Part shown: positions 8,511 to 17,470 of the stretch, in pieces
Position numbering within the stretch: the stretch's first letter is position 1
Layout: every line of letters begins with the position of its first letter
Origin: JAVJST01 sp965229715
GTDB taxonomy: Bacteria; Pseudomonadota; Alphaproteobacteria; Rhodospirillales; Casp-alpha2
Direction: 5' to 3'
Assembly (NCBI GenBank): GCA_965229715.1
Contig: CBDDJL010000002.1
Coordinates: forward strand, 1,364,001 to 1,428,000
DNA length: 64,000 bases
The notes under the pieces: generated by a model
The model's input: the letters and a program-made list of their open reading frames with translations, nothing else
What the model was told of the DNA's origin: nothing
Databases searched by the model: none
Program-made: the position numbers and the translations under genes

Positions 8511-9416
8511 ATGGTTCGTCGTTACTACAACCTGCCGTCGCTGACGATGCTGTCCGCCTTCGAGGCGACGGCGCGACACATGAGCGTGAAGCTGGCGTCT
8601 GCCGAACTCAACGTCACGCCGGGCGCCGTCAACCGGCAGGTCCGCGGCCTCGAGGAAGAGGCGGGCACGCCGTTGTTCTTCCGCGAGAAGGGCGGCATGC
8701 GGCTGACCCCCGAAGGAGAAGAGCTTTACGCCGTGCTGGCGCGTGGGTTCAGCCGGGCCTCCGAGACATTTCACCGCATCCGCACAGGGCGCAGCCAGAC
8801 CAACGTCACGCTGGCGTGCTCGACGGCGTTCGGCGCGCTCTGGCTGATGCCCAGGATCGGCGATTTCTGGCGCGGCAATCCGGACGTTTCGGTCAATCAC
8901 ATGATTTCGGATGTGGCCCAGGACTATCGCCGCGCCGAGGTCGATCTCCGGGTTCGTTACGGCGCCGGCGTGTGGCCAGACGAGGTCAGCCACAGGCTGT
9001 TCGGCGACCGCGTCTTTCCGGTTTGCGGGCCGGGTTACTACAAGACCCACAGGAAGGCCGCCGGTGAGGCGCTGGCCGAGCTCGACCTGCTGCACGTCGA
9101 GGGCGTCGACCCGTCGTGGACAAACTGGGAGGAGTTCCTCAGACGCGCCGGCATACCCCATGGACCGCTGGTTGGACGCCGCTTCAACAATCATTCGGTG
9201 CTGCTGCAAGCAGCGATGGACGATCAGGGCGTGGCGCTCGGCTGGGAGCGGCTGATCGCACCGCGGCTCAAGGCAAAACAACTCTATCGCCTCAGCGATA
9301 TCGGGATCGAGGCACCCGGCGCTTATTACCTGACCTGGAACGAGAACCGTTCGCTCTCGCCGGCGGCGGAAACGCTGAGAACCTGGTTGATGACGACGGC
9401 AGAGGCCGAGGCCTAG
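8511..9416 (+). CDS. LysR-family transcriptional regulator, GcvA type
   Basis: 301 residues with an N-terminal winged helix-turn-helix (about 6-65: LTMLSAFEATARHMSVKLAS..LNVTPGAVNRQV) and a periplasmic-binding-like effector domain. The wording matches the GcvA branch. It is transcribed away from the mttB-like/hpbD-like operon across a 175-base spacer, the classical arrangement for a LysR protein controlling its neighbour. A GGGGGAAAC ribosome site precedes the ATG. A GATATATC palindrome at 8494-8501 lies just before the start. Its stop overlaps the convergent DDAH-like gene by 4 bases. Inducer unknown; a betaine is a reasonable guess from context. Confidence 0.88.
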   Translation: MVRRYYNLPSLTMLSAFEATARHMSVKLASAELNVTPGAVNRQVRGLEEEAGTPLFFREKGGMRLTPEGEELYAVLARGFSRASETFHRIRTGRSQTNVTLACSTAFGALWLMPRIGDFWRGNPDVSVNHMISDVAQDYRRAEVDLRVRYGAGVWPDEVSHRLFGDRVFPVCGPGYYKTHRKAAGEALAELDLLHVEGVDPSWTNWEEFLRRAGIPHGPLVGRRFNNHSVLLQAAMDDQGVALGWERLIAPRLKAKQLYRLSDIGIEAPGAYYLTWNENRSLSPAAETLRTWLMTTAEAEA

Positions 9417-10312
9417 TCTTCCGGCTCGCGGTGCAGTTCGTGACACGAGCAGTGCACGCCCCCGCCGCCCAGCGCGAACATGTCGTAGTCGACGGCGTGG
9501 ACCTCGAAGCCGTTCGCCTCCAATATCGCGTTGACGTTAACGTTGTGCGCCATCGAGAGAACCCGCTTGTTGCCGAGGCTCACCAGATTGCCGCCCAACT
9601 TCACGCAGTCCGCATAGGGCACCACCAGGCGTTCGATCTTCTGTTCGTCGAGCCATTCGATGGCGTAGTCGGGCAGCGCATCCTCGCAGACCAGCGCCAG
9701 ATCCTTCTCGAGCATGACGACGACCGCGTCCATGTGGACGAATTGCGGCCCCAGCGGCACGATGTAGGCGTCCCAATCCTTCTCGCGCAGCCAGCCGGCG
9801 ACCTGTTCGGCGCCGGCCTTGGTGGAGCGATCGCCGGTGAATCCCAGCAGGGCGGTCCCCGGTCGGACGATGACGAAATCGCCGCCCTCGAAATGGTCCG
9901 CCGTGACCCATTTCCAGATCGGAATGCCGGCGTTGCGGTAGAACTCGGAAACGACGGAATAATCCTGCCGTCGGGGTGGCGTCTGGATGCTGGTGATGAC
10001 CGCACCCCACGGCGTCATGAAGCTGGAATCGCGGGTGAACACGCTGCTCGGCAGGCCTTCGTCGGCTTCGACGAAATGGCAGCGCACGCCGTTTTCCTCG
10101 TAAACGTCGACCATCTTGCGATGCTGCTGCATGGCGAGTTGCTTGTCGAAACGAACGCCGGTGGCTTCCTGATGAGCGAACGTCATGGCCGAGATCGAGT
10201 TCAACGGCACCCAGCGAAAGTGGTCCGGTTTGCCGAGCAGCACATCCGTGAGCACACCCGATTGCGCCTCGACGCCCCAAGCGCCGTCGCCACTGTCTAA
10301 AGTTCCCGTCAT
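9413..10312 (-). CDS. Amidinotransferase-superfamily hydrolase, dimethylarginine dimethylaminohydrolase-like
   Basis: 299 residues of the guanidino-group-modifying superfamily. Visible landmarks are FTRDSSF, the FEGGDF substrate loop, FVHMDAVV with the catalytic histidine, and GGGGVHCSCHEL near the C-terminus, where Cys288 is the likely nucleophile. DDAH releases dimethylamine and citrulline from methylated arginine; arginine deiminase and other relatives share the same residues, so substrate is not fixed. Close to a GlxA-type regulator gene (53 bases upstream) and to betaine-methyl genes, a methylated-amine substrate is plausible. Confidence 0.75.
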   Translation of the reverse strand: MTGTLDSGDGAWGVEAQSGVLTDVLLGKPDHFRWVPLNSISAMTFAHQEATGVRFDKQLAMQQHRKMVDVYEENGVRCHFVEADEGLPSSVFTRDSSFMTPWGAVITSIQTPPRRQDYSVVSEFYRNAGIPIWKWVTADHFEGGDFVIVRPGTALLGFTGDRSTKAGAEQVAGWLREKDWDAYIVPLGPQFVHMDAVVVMLEKDLALVCEDALPDYAIEWLDEQKIERLVVPYADCVKLGGNLVSLGNKRVLSMAHNVNVNAILEANGFEVHAVDYDMFALGGGGVHCSCHELHREPED

Positions 10313-10365
10313 GGTCGCCTCCTTGCAGATTTCCGTTGGTCGCCGGTCGATGAGAATAGCGTCGA

Positions 10366-11406
10366 TCAGGCTCCCGCAGAACGGTTAACTGTCGGTAACG
10401 CCTCCTCGGATCCACGTGGCGCGGACACCCGCGTCGTGTTCCGATGACGCGCGCGGTACTCGACCGGCGTTTCGCCGTAGTGCGATTTGAAAACGGTACC
10501 GAGGCGGGTCGATGTGGCGTACCCGCACTCCAAGGCGATGTCGATGACCTTCATGTCGGTGCGCGCGAGCAGTCGCTCGGCACGCATCATCCGTAGCTTC
10601 GTGCGCGCATCCATGGGCGTCATATCGAGTTCCTGCTTGAAGCGGCGTTCAAGCTGTCGCCCGCTCAGCCCCAGTTCGGACGCGATTTCATCGATGGCGA
10701 TATTGTCGGAAATGGTTCGTTCGAGAATCAGCAAGGCCTTGCGAACGCGCGAATCGGCTACCTGTTCGAAGATGTGATCGTGTGGCTGGACCGGCGAAGC
10801 GAGCAGTGAATCCGGCACCATCAGAATGCGCGCGGCCTTGTCGGCCATGGACTTGCCAAGATATCGCTCGATCAACTCGATCGAAACGCAGGCTGCACCG
10901 ATGCCGCCCGCACATGTCCCATGACGTGGGCCGAGATGGTAGAGATTCACGGTATCCGGCACCACTTCGAAGTAGCGCTCAACCAGATCGCCATGGTGAA
11001 ACCAGTTGACGCTGCAGCGCTCGCCATTGAGCAGGCCGGCCGCAATCATCGGAAACACGCCCGTGCACAATCCGATAACGGAAACGCCGTTGCGGTCGAA
11101 CTTCCGGAGGGTTCTGGCGACGTGTTCGTCGTCGCGGCGCACCGCGTTGATAAGCCCGCCGACGACGACGACATGACTGAGTTCGGGTGGCGTATCCAGC
11201 CTCCGGGTCGGTCTTACTTCGACTCCGCAGCTCGATACGGCCGGATTGCCGTCCACCGTCATGACGTCCCATCGGCACCGGACCTGACGGCTGCGGTCGT
11301 CGGTGTCGGCCGCCAGCCTGAGGGGATCCAGAAATGTGCTGAATGCGGACAGGGTAAAGCGGTCCAGCAACAGAAATCCGACATGCAGGGGGTTTACGCT
11401 GTTCAT
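10366..11406 (-). CDS. GlxA-family AraC-type regulator (DJ-1/PfpI-like domain plus HTH)
   Basis: 346 residues. The N-terminal half (about 8-190) is a class I glutamine-amidotransferase/DJ-1-like domain (HVVVVGGL, IGLCTGVFPMIAAGLLNG, and CAGGIGAACVSIELIER). The C-terminal 110 residues form two AraC helix-turn-helix motifs (IAIDEIASELGLSGRQLERRF and KVIDIALECGYATSTRLGTVFKSHYG). Known relatives include GbdR, CdhR, SouR and ArgR, which respond to glycine betaine, carnitine, sarcosine and arginine. It precedes the DDAH-like gene in the same direction, 53 bases apart, and probably controls it. Ligand is not determinable from sequence. Confidence 0.88.
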   Translation of the reverse strand: MNSVNPLHVGFLLLDRFTLSAFSTFLDPLRLAADTDDRSRQVRCRWDVMTVDGNPAVSSCGVEVRPTRRLDTPPELSHVVVVGGLINAVRRDDEHVARTLRKFDRNGVSVIGLCTGVFPMIAAGLLNGERCSVNWFHHGDLVERYFEVVPDTVNLYHLGPRHGTCAGGIGAACVSIELIERYLGKSMADKAARILMVPDSLLASPVQPHDHIFEQVADSRVRKALLILERTISDNIAIDEIASELGLSGRQLERRFKQELDMTPMDARTKLRMMRAERLLARTDMKVIDIALECGYATSTRLGTVFKSHYGETPVEYRARHRNTTRVSAPRGSEEALPTVNRSAGA

Positions 11407-11442
11407 CCGGCGATTATAGCGGCAGGCAGGGCGGGCGAAACC

Positions 11443-12186
11443 TCAACCCGGCAGGCTGAGCTTCGCCGTGCGCCCACCATCGACGATATAGGTTTGGCCG
11501 GTGACGAATGACGCTTCGTCCGAGGCCAGCCAAGCGGCGAGTGCAGCCACTTCCTCCGGCCTGCCGGTGCGGCCTGCCGGGTGAATCCTGCCGATATCGC
11601 GGCGGAAGGCTGCCGGGTCGGGCATGTTGTCGATGTATTCGACGTTCAGATCGGTATCGATCCAGCCGGGTGCGATGGCGTTGCAACGGATGCCGTATGC
11701 GCCGGCATCGACGGCAACGGCGCGGGTCAGGCCGTGCAGGCCCGCCTTCGAGGCCGCATAAGCGGCGTGTTTGGGGTTGGCGGCCATGCCCTCGATGGAG
11801 CCGATGTTGACGATTGCGCCGCCACCACGTTCGCGTAACGCTGGAATGGCGGCCTTGATGAGGATGAACGGCGCCCGCAGGTTGACGCCCATCGTGCGGT
11901 CCCACTCGGCAAGCGTCAGGTCTTCCGCCCTCGCTTCGCTCATGGTGCCGGCATTGTTGACCAGGATATCGATGCCGCCATGCTCGGCGACCACGCGATC
12001 GACCAACATGCCGACCTGGGCCGGGTCCGTGAAATCGGCGTCGAGATGACCCAGCTCTCCGTTCGCCGGCGCGCCTCGCTGTGCGGTGACGACTTTGGCA
12101 CCCTCGGATGCAAGCCGTTCGGCGATCGCGAGACCGATACCGCGGCTGGCGCCGGTGACGAGGGCAACCTTGTTGTCGAAACGCAT
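11443..12186 (-). CDS. Short-chain dehydrogenase/reductase (SDR), distal gene of the GntR operon
   Basis: 247 residues with the classical SDR layout: NAD(P)-binding TGASRGIG near residue 11, NNAG at about 80, catalytic Ser in NIGSIEG, and YAASKAG carrying the Tyr-x3-Lys pair, then the PGWIDT segment. It starts 3 bases after the stop of another SDR, so it is part of a tightly packed operon that begins with a GntR regulator gene. It oxidises or reduces an alcohol/carbonyl intermediate of the unknown substrate handled by the operon. Confidence 0.88.
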   Translation of the reverse strand: MRFDNKVALVTGASRGIGLAIAERLASEGAKVVTAQRGAPANGELGHLDADFTDPAQVGMLVDRVVAEHGGIDILVNNAGTMSEARAEDLTLAEWDRTMGVNLRAPFILIKAAIPALRERGGGAIVNIGSIEGMAANPKHAAYAASKAGLHGLTRAVAVDAGAYGIRCNAIAPGWIDTDLNVEYIDNMPDPAAFRRDIGRIHPAGRTGRPEEVAALAAWLASDEASFVTGQTYIVDGGRTAKLSLPG

Positions 12187-12189
12187 GGT

Positions 12190-12936
12190 CTAGCCTACCG
12201 GTTTTGCGCCGTTGACCTCGACGCACGCGCCGCAAACATAGCGCGCGTCGTTCGACACAAGAAAGCCGACAACGTCGGCAATGTCTTCGGGTTTGGCGAT
12301 ACGGCCGAGCGGCACCGTCTTGCCCAGCTCCTCGACCGCCGTTTCCGGGTCGAAACCCCGCATTTCAAAACCCGAGCGCAGCATCGGCGTGTCGACCTCG
12401 TTGGGGCAGACGGCGTTGACGCGAATACCGTCCGTCGCGTGGTCCCGGCCGAGACATTGGGTCATGGCGGCGAGCGCGGCCTTCGACGTGCAATAGGCGA
12501 GGTGCGCCGGGCCGGGCCTGAGCCCCCAGCACGACGCCATGTTGACGATGGCGCCGCCGCCGCGTTCGCGGAGCAGGGGGATCGCAGCGCGGCACACGCG
12601 GAACGGCGCCTCGACGTTGATCGCCATGGTTCGGGACCAGTCCTTGTCCGTCGTCGCGGTCGCATCGCCGCGGGTGATGATGCCGGCATTGTTGACGACG
12701 ATATCGAGTCCGCCCGCAAGATCGTGCGCCGCCTGCGGCAGGGTGTCGCAAAACCCGCCGTCCATAAGGTTGCCGGTCACGGTCATGACACCGTCGCCGG
12801 CAATATCCGCGAGCTTTTCTGCCGTCAGGTCGTGGGCCACCACCGTGGCGCCATCGGCCCGAAGCCGCCGGACGATGGCGGCGCCAATACCGCCGCCGGC
12901 GCCGGTGACCAGTGCGGTTTTGCCGCCCAGTGTCAT
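12190..12936 (-). CDS. Short-chain dehydrogenase/reductase (SDR), second copy in the operon
   Basis: 248 residues. TGAGGGIG cofactor loop near residue 11, NNAG near 80, NMASCWG with the catalytic serine and YCTSKAA with the Tyr-x3-Lys pair, then CPNEVDTPM. The start at 12936 (MTLGGKTALVTG) is 2 bases from the DAO gene stop; an in-frame extension upstream merely overlaps the DAO gene and looks non-coding. The two SDRs in the operon are clearly related but differ in the substrate loop after the PG/PN motif, suggesting different steps and not a recent duplication. Confidence 0.87.
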   Translation of the reverse strand: MTLGGKTALVTGAGGGIGAAIVRRLRADGATVVAHDLTAEKLADIAGDGVMTVTGNLMDGGFCDTLPQAAHDLAGGLDIVVNNAGIITRGDATATTDKDWSRTMAINVEAPFRVCRAAIPLLRERGGGAIVNMASCWGLRPGPAHLAYCTSKAALAAMTQCLGRDHATDGIRVNAVCPNEVDTPMLRSGFEMRGFDPETAVEELGKTVPLGRIAKPEDIADVVGFLVSNDARYVCGACVEVNGAKPVG

Positions 12937-12938
12937 GG

Positions 12939-14273
12939 TCAGAAATCCGTCCCGGCGCGGTGCTTGAACCACCAGAGCTTGGCGTTGGCGCCGATGGTGG
13001 CGAACGGCTCGGGCGGCAGGCGGCTCGGTTTGTCCTGCGCCAGCAGATCGGCAATCATCGGGTCGTTGGCGCCGAGCGCCAGATCGACCGCCAGGCGGCC
13101 CGAGAGCGTGCCTTTCGTCGTGCCGAGGCCGTTCTGGCAGCAGGCCGCGATCACACCGCGGTCGATTTCGCCGAACACCGAGACCGAATTGAGCGACAGG
13201 CACAGGTGACCGGCCCAGCGGTATTCCATGTCGACCTCGGGCAGCATCGGGAAGCGGGCGTGGAACGATGCGTCGTTAACGCGGCCGGCGCGGGCGATCT
13301 GACCGTCGGTTACGGACATCTGCGGCGCGTAGGTCACGGAATTACGGACAACGATACGGCCTTCCTTTAGCCGCCGCACCGTCGAGCCCATCGGGTCGGC
13401 CGGGATCAGCGACCATTCGTCCCGCCCGCCGAGCGTTTTCTGTTCCGCCGCCGTCAGTTCGCGGGTCATGCTGGCATAGAGATAGATGTGCACCAGACGC
13501 TTCGACATGTAGCCGAACGACTCGAGTTGCCCGTTCAACGTCATGATGACGCGGCCGGCCTTGACCCTGCCCCGGGGCGTATGGACGACCGGCGTTTCGC
13601 CCGGCTCGATCTTCAGTGCCGGGGTGTTTTCGTAGATGTCGATTTTCGGGCGCAGGCCATCGGCGATACCGCGCACGACGGCGGCGGGTTGGATTATGAC
13701 CGCGCCCGGCGCGTGGGTTCCCCCGGCATAGTAATCGGTGCCGGTGATCTCCTTCATCTCCCCGGCGGAGAGAGAGGTGTAGGGCTCGCCGAGAGCGTCG
13801 AGATGTCTTTCGAAGCCCTTGAGCGCCTTGATGCCGTTGCCGTTGGTCGCGCCGTGATATTTGCCGCACGGATTGAAGTGGTCGTGCAGGCCGTAGGCCT
13901 CGACCGCTTCCTTCATGGCCGCGATGCCGGCCCGGTTGAAGGCGATCTGTTTGCGGTCCGCGTCCATGCCACCGGCATAGTTATCCGAGTTCAGCTCGTG
14001 CGGCAGATCGATCATGACGCCGGAATTGCGCCCGGCAGCGCCCTGACCGATGCGCTGGGCGTCGATCAAAACGATCCGGTCCTCGGGTCGCCGCGTCGCC
14101 AGCCGGTGCGCCGCCGCAAGTCCGGCAAAACCGCCGCCGACAATCACCCAGTCGGCGGTGATATCGCCATCGAGCGTGCGCGCCGGGCCGGGCTCGGGCA
14201 GCAGGGCGTACCAGCCCGAGACCGAGGTATCGGCGGGCGTGCGGACCGCTGTGCGGGTGTCCATCGCGTTCAC
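12939..14273 (-). CDS. FAD-dependent amino-acid/amine oxidase (DAO family)
   Basis: 444 residues. The dinucleotide-binding motif VIVGGGFAGLAAAHRL sits near residue 43, followed by GRNSGVMIDLPHEL, which resembles gamma-glutamylputrescine oxidase and DadA-like enzymes that oxidise secondary or D-amino acids. The C-terminal FAD-contact segment QNGLGTTKGTLSGRLAVDL is present. The family attacks a C-N bond to give an imine or aldehyde. It is flanked by an aldehyde dehydrogenase upstream and two SDRs downstream in one operon. The start is a GTG at 14273; an ATG at 14264 is an equally possible start. Substrate could be a D-hydroxyproline, methylated amino acid or polyamine derivative. Confidence 0.8.
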   Translation of the reverse strand: MNAMDTRTAVRTPADTSVSGWYALLPEPGPARTLDGDITADWVIVGGGFAGLAAAHRLATRRPEDRIVLIDAQRIGQGAAGRNSGVMIDLPHELNSDNYAGGMDADRKQIAFNRAGIAAMKEAVEAYGLHDHFNPCGKYHGATNGNGIKALKGFERHLDALGEPYTSLSAGEMKEITGTDYYAGGTHAPGAVIIQPAAVVRGIADGLRPKIDIYENTPALKIEPGETPVVHTPRGRVKAGRVIMTLNGQLESFGYMSKRLVHIYLYASMTRELTAAEQKTLGGRDEWSLIPADPMGSTVRRLKEGRIVVRNSVTYAPQMSVTDGQIARAGRVNDASFHARFPMLPEVDMEYRWAGHLCLSLNSVSVFGEIDRGVIAACCQNGLGTTKGTLSGRLAVDLALGANDPMIADLLAQDKPSRLPPEPFATIGANAKLWWFKHRAGTDF

Positions 14274-14288
14274 CGACGGGTGCGCCGC

Positions 14289-15815
14289 TCAGCCGAGACC
14301 CTGTTCGACATCGCTGTCAGAGACGTCGAGCCAGATGGTCTTCAGTTCGGTGTACTGGTCGTGGGCGTGGATCGAGTTGTCGCGGCCGCCGAAGCCTGAT
14401 TGTTTGTAGCCACCGAATGGCGTCGTGATATCGCCCTCGCCAAAGCAGTTGACCGTCACCGTGCCGGCCTTGATGGCACGGGCCGCACGGTGGGCGCGCT
14501 TGACGTTGGCGGTGAACACCGACGCCGCAAGGCCATAGCTAGTGTCGTTGGCCGCGGCGATGGCATCGTCCATGCCGTTCACGGTGATGATCGAGAGTAC
14601 CGGACCGAAGATTTCGTCGCGCGCGATCGACATGGCCGGCGTGACGCCGTCGAAGATCGTCGGTTCGATGAAGAAGCCGTTTTCGGCATCCGGCACGCCG
14701 CCGCCGGCGACCAGCGTCGCGCCTTCCGACTTGCCGGCTTCGATGAACCCGAGGATACGGTCGTACTGCGGTTTCGAAACGATGGCGCCGAGCTTGTTTT
14801 GCGGGTCGAGCGGATCGCCCATTTTCCATTCCCGGACCCGGTGCAGGATTCGCTCGACCAGCGCGTTCTTGACTTTAGCGTCGACGATCAGGCGCGAGTT
14901 CGACGAACAGTTCTCGCCCATGTTCCAGAACACCGCCTGGACCACGTGCTGCGCGACCATGTCGAGGTCTTCGGCGTCGTCGAGCACGACGCACGGGTTC
15001 TTGCCGCCGCACTCGAGGACGATGCGCTTGAGGTTCGACTGCGCCGCGTACTCGAGGAAGCGGCGGCCGATCTCGGTCGAGCCGGTGAACGACACCATGT
15101 CGATGTCCGGGTGCAGACCGATGGCGCGGCCCGTAACGGCGCCTTCGCCGGTGACGACGTTGAGCACGCCGCGCGGCAGGCCGGCCTCGTGCGCCAGTTC
15201 GGCGATGCGAAGCGCCGTCATGCTGGTTTCCTCGGCCGGTTTCACGACCATCGTGTTGCCGGCCGCGAGCGCCGGGCCGATCTTCCACGCCATCATCAGA
15301 ATCGGGAAGTTCCACGGCAGCACGCAGCCGACCACGCCGATCGGCTCGCGCACGACCATGGCGACGGCATCGTCGCCGGCGGGCGCGACCTGATCGTAAA
15401 TCTTGTCGGCGGTCTCGGCGTGCCATTCGAGACAGTGCAATGCCTCCGGAATATCGACGGTTTCGATCTCCTGGATCGGCTTGCCGCTCTCAAGGCTTTC
15501 GAGCACGGCCAGTTCGTGCCGGTTGCGGCGGATCAGCTTGCACAGTCCGATCAGCGTCTTCTTGCGCTCGGCCGGGTGCATCTTCGACCAGCGGCCATCC
15601 TCGAACGCTTCGCGAGCCTTGGAAACAGCGAGATCGACGTCCCCATCGCCGCACGAGGCAATGCGCGCCAGCACCGCGCCGGTCGCCGGGTTGATGGTCT
15701 CGAAGGCTTCGCCGGACGATACGTCGCAGGCCTTTCCGTCGATGAACGCGCCGGTCGGCAGGGTCAGCGTACCGGCGATGCTTTGATATTCCTCACGCGT
15801 TAAGAGCGACGACAT
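14289..15815 (-). CDS. NAD(P)-dependent aldehyde dehydrogenase
   Basis: 508 residues, normal for the superfamily. Cofactor and catalytic landmarks are PWNFPILMMAWKIGPALAAG, FTGSTEIG, the glutamate motif LECGGKNP, and the catalytic cysteine in NMGENCSSNSR. Wording resembles PuuC-like enzymes acting on semialdehydes. It overlaps the upstream DapA-like gene by 23 bases and is followed 15 bases later by the DAO oxidase gene, so the oxidase product may be its substrate. Candidates include 2-oxoglutarate semialdehyde or gamma-aminobutyraldehyde derivatives; sequence alone does not decide. Confidence 0.85.
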   Translation of the reverse strand: MSSLLTREEYQSIAGTLTLPTGAFIDGKACDVSSGEAFETINPATGAVLARIASCGDGDVDLAVSKAREAFEDGRWSKMHPAERKKTLIGLCKLIRRNRHELAVLESLESGKPIQEIETVDIPEALHCLEWHAETADKIYDQVAPAGDDAVAMVVREPIGVVGCVLPWNFPILMMAWKIGPALAAGNTMVVKPAEETSMTALRIAELAHEAGLPRGVLNVVTGEGAVTGRAIGLHPDIDMVSFTGSTEIGRRFLEYAAQSNLKRIVLECGGKNPCVVLDDAEDLDMVAQHVVQAVFWNMGENCSSNSRLIVDAKVKNALVERILHRVREWKMGDPLDPQNKLGAIVSKPQYDRILGFIEAGKSEGATLVAGGGVPDAENGFFIEPTIFDGVTPAMSIARDEIFGPVLSIITVNGMDDAIAAANDTSYGLAASVFTANVKRAHRAARAIKAGTVTVNCFGEGDITTPFGGYKQSGFGGRDNSIHAHDQYTELKTIWLDVSDSDVEQGLG

Positions 15816-16737
15816 TCCCGTTGTCCTTCTCGGCTTCGCCCGCCTCGATGCGGGCCATGGTGATCTTGAGCGTGCGAACGACCTGTTCGACCTCGCGTTT
15901 CTGTTCCTTGGTCATGCCGCGCAGCGGCTTCCTGACCGGACCGGCCGGCAGACCGGCAAGCTCGCAGGCGTACTTGATCGACTGCACGAATTTGCCGCCC
16001 TGTTCGAGGACGCGCATGAACGGCAGCAGCGCCGACATGATGCGCCGGCCCTTGTCGAAATCCTTCTCGACGACGCACGCCCTGTAGAGGGCGATGTGCT
16101 CGGCCGGCAGACAGTTGCCGCCGCCGCAAACCCAGCCCGCGGCGCCCCAGGCAAAGAACTCCAGCGCCTGATCGTCCATGCCGCAGAGAAGCGTGATGTG
16201 CGGATAGTCCCGCGCGAGCATGTGCAACTGGTTGATATCGCCGCTGGATTCCTTGATTGCCTTGAAATTGCGGCTGCGTCCGACACGGTCGAAGAACTCG
16301 GCTTCCATCATTGCGCCGGTCCGCCCCGGATAGTTGTAGAGCATGATCGGCAGGTCGACGGCGCGGTCGACTTCGAGTGCGTGATTGGCGAGTTCGAGCT
16401 GCGTCGGCACCGCGTAGTAGGGCGCGTTGACGAGGATCGCATCGGCGCCGCTCTCGCGCGCCGCGACGCCGTAGCCGATGCAGTCCTCGGTTCGGATCGA
16501 GCCGACGCCAACGATGACCGGCACGCGCCCGGCGGCGACTTCCACCCCGAGCTTGATCAGTTCGATCCGCTCGTCGCGGCTCTGGGCGTAGTATTCGCCG
16601 GTGGTGCCGCCAACGATGACGCCGTTGACGCCGCTTTCGATGAGATGGTTGACCATGGCGACGAAACCGTCCCGGTCGATCGAGCCGTCTTCGAAATGCG
16701 GCGTGATGACCGGCGGATAAATGCCGTTAAACTGCAT
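15793..16737 (-). CDS. DapA-family lyase/aldolase (catabolic)
   Basis: 314 residues. DapA-superfamily marks: GGTTGEYY near residue 45, YNYPGRTG with the conserved tyrosine, and Schiff-base lysine in FKAIKESSGD. Biosynthetic DapA is usually shorter (about 290) and found elsewhere, and the operon context is catabolic, so a pyruvate-forming aldolase or dehydratase role is more likely. The start at 16737 (MQFNGIYPP) overlaps the end of the GntR gene by 11 bases, giving translational coupling. The true substrate is unknown. Confidence 0.8.
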   Translation of the reverse strand: MQFNGIYPPVITPHFEDGSIDRDGFVAMVNHLIESGVNGVIVGGTTGEYYAQSRDERIELIKLGVEVAAGRVPVIVGVGSIRTEDCIGYGVAARESGADAILVNAPYYAVPTQLELANHALEVDRAVDLPIMLYNYPGRTGAMMEAEFFDRVGRSRNFKAIKESSGDINQLHMLARDYPHITLLCGMDDQALEFFAWGAAGWVCGGGNCLPAEHIALYRACVVEKDFDKGRRIMSALLPFMRVLEQGGKFVQSIKYACELAGLPAGPVRKPLRGMTKEQKREVEQVVRTLKITMARIEAGEAEKDNGNVVALNA

Positions 16738-17422
16738 GTGCTTCTTCCTCCAGTTCGAAGGGCAGGGGGCCCGGATCGACGAATGTCTGGATCCGGTTCC
16801 GCGACAGATCCCAATGTTGTTTGGTGAGCTCGACGGCGCGTGCCGTATCGTGATTGGCAAACGCCTCGATCATCATGTCGTGATGGTCGACGGCTTGTTC
16901 CACGCTCTCGGCTTCGGTTGAGGTGGTTGGGTTATAGAAGACTTGGCTCATCCGCGTGTGATCGATCAGCAGCCGGTTGAGGCTCGGCATCAAATAGGGC
17001 GATGCGGCCATCTCACCGACGAAGGCATGAAAATGATGGTTCTGGATCGCCGCACGCGGCGAGTCGCCGGCCTCCACGGCGGCGCGGATTTCTGACTGGA
17101 CCGTTTTCAACCGCTCGATGTGGTCGGGTGTGGCGTGTTCCGCCGCGAGCCGGGCGGCGGCGGCGTAGACCATCGGCGCGGCCTGAAAGAAATGGCGCAT
17201 GGTGGCGAAGTCCATGGGTGCAACCTTGGCGCCGCGGTTCTGTTCGGGCTCGAGATAGCCCTCGCCGCTGAGGCGCTGGATGATCTCGCGCATCGGTGTG
17301 CGCGACATGCCGTACTCGTTGGCGAGCGCGACTTCGTCCAGCAGTTGCGACGGCGAAAGTTGCAGTGAGAGGATTCGCTGACGCAGGCTTTCGGCGACAT
17401 CTTGCTTGGTGAAGGATTTCAT
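16727..17422 (-). CDS. GntR-family regulator, FCD (FadR) subfamily, leader of the catabolic operon
   Basis: 231 residues. Winged HTH at about 5-70 (SLRQRILSLQLSPSQLLDEVALANEYGMSRTPMREIIQRLSGEGYLE), then an all-helical FCD effector domain. The start at 17422 (MKSFTKQDV) is preferred to an upstream in-frame codon that falls inside the candidate operator. A perfect 13-base palindrome lies 36-48 bases upstream, placing it where this protein could repress its own operon. It is the promoter-proximal gene of gntR-dapA-like-aldh-dao-sdr-sdr, all overlapping or nearly so. Likely a substrate-relieved repressor; ligand unknown. Confidence 0.88.
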   Translation of the reverse strand: MKSFTKQDVAESLRQRILSLQLSPSQLLDEVALANEYGMSRTPMREIIQRLSGEGYLEPEQNRGAKVAPMDFATMRHFFQAAPMVYAAAARLAAEHATPDHIERLKTVQSEIRAAVEAGDSPRAAIQNHHFHAFVGEMAASPYLMPSLNRLLIDHTRMSQVFYNPTTSTEAESVEQAVDHHDMMIEAFANHDTARAVELTKQHWDLSRNRIQTFVDPGPLPFELEEEAHAV

Positions 17423-17457
17423 TTTTCGTCTCGTATGGGAACGACAGCGGCAGCATA

Positions 17458-17470
17458 ATACAATTTGTAT
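17458..17470. promoter_or_regulatory. Candidate GntR/FCD operator upstream of the six-gene operon
   Basis: ATACAATTTGTAT is a perfect inverted repeat (ATACAA, one central base, TTGTAT). It fits the short palindromes with outer T/A and inner GT..AC-type positions bound by FadR-subfamily regulators, and lies 36-48 bases before the gntR start in an AT-rich pocket of an otherwise GC-rich region. Operator role is inferred. Confidence 0.6.

Noticed and set aside
7911..9446. 511-codon minus-strand frame spanning the mttB-like/LysR promoter
   Set aside because: Crosses the divergent promoter and the LysR gene; no motif.
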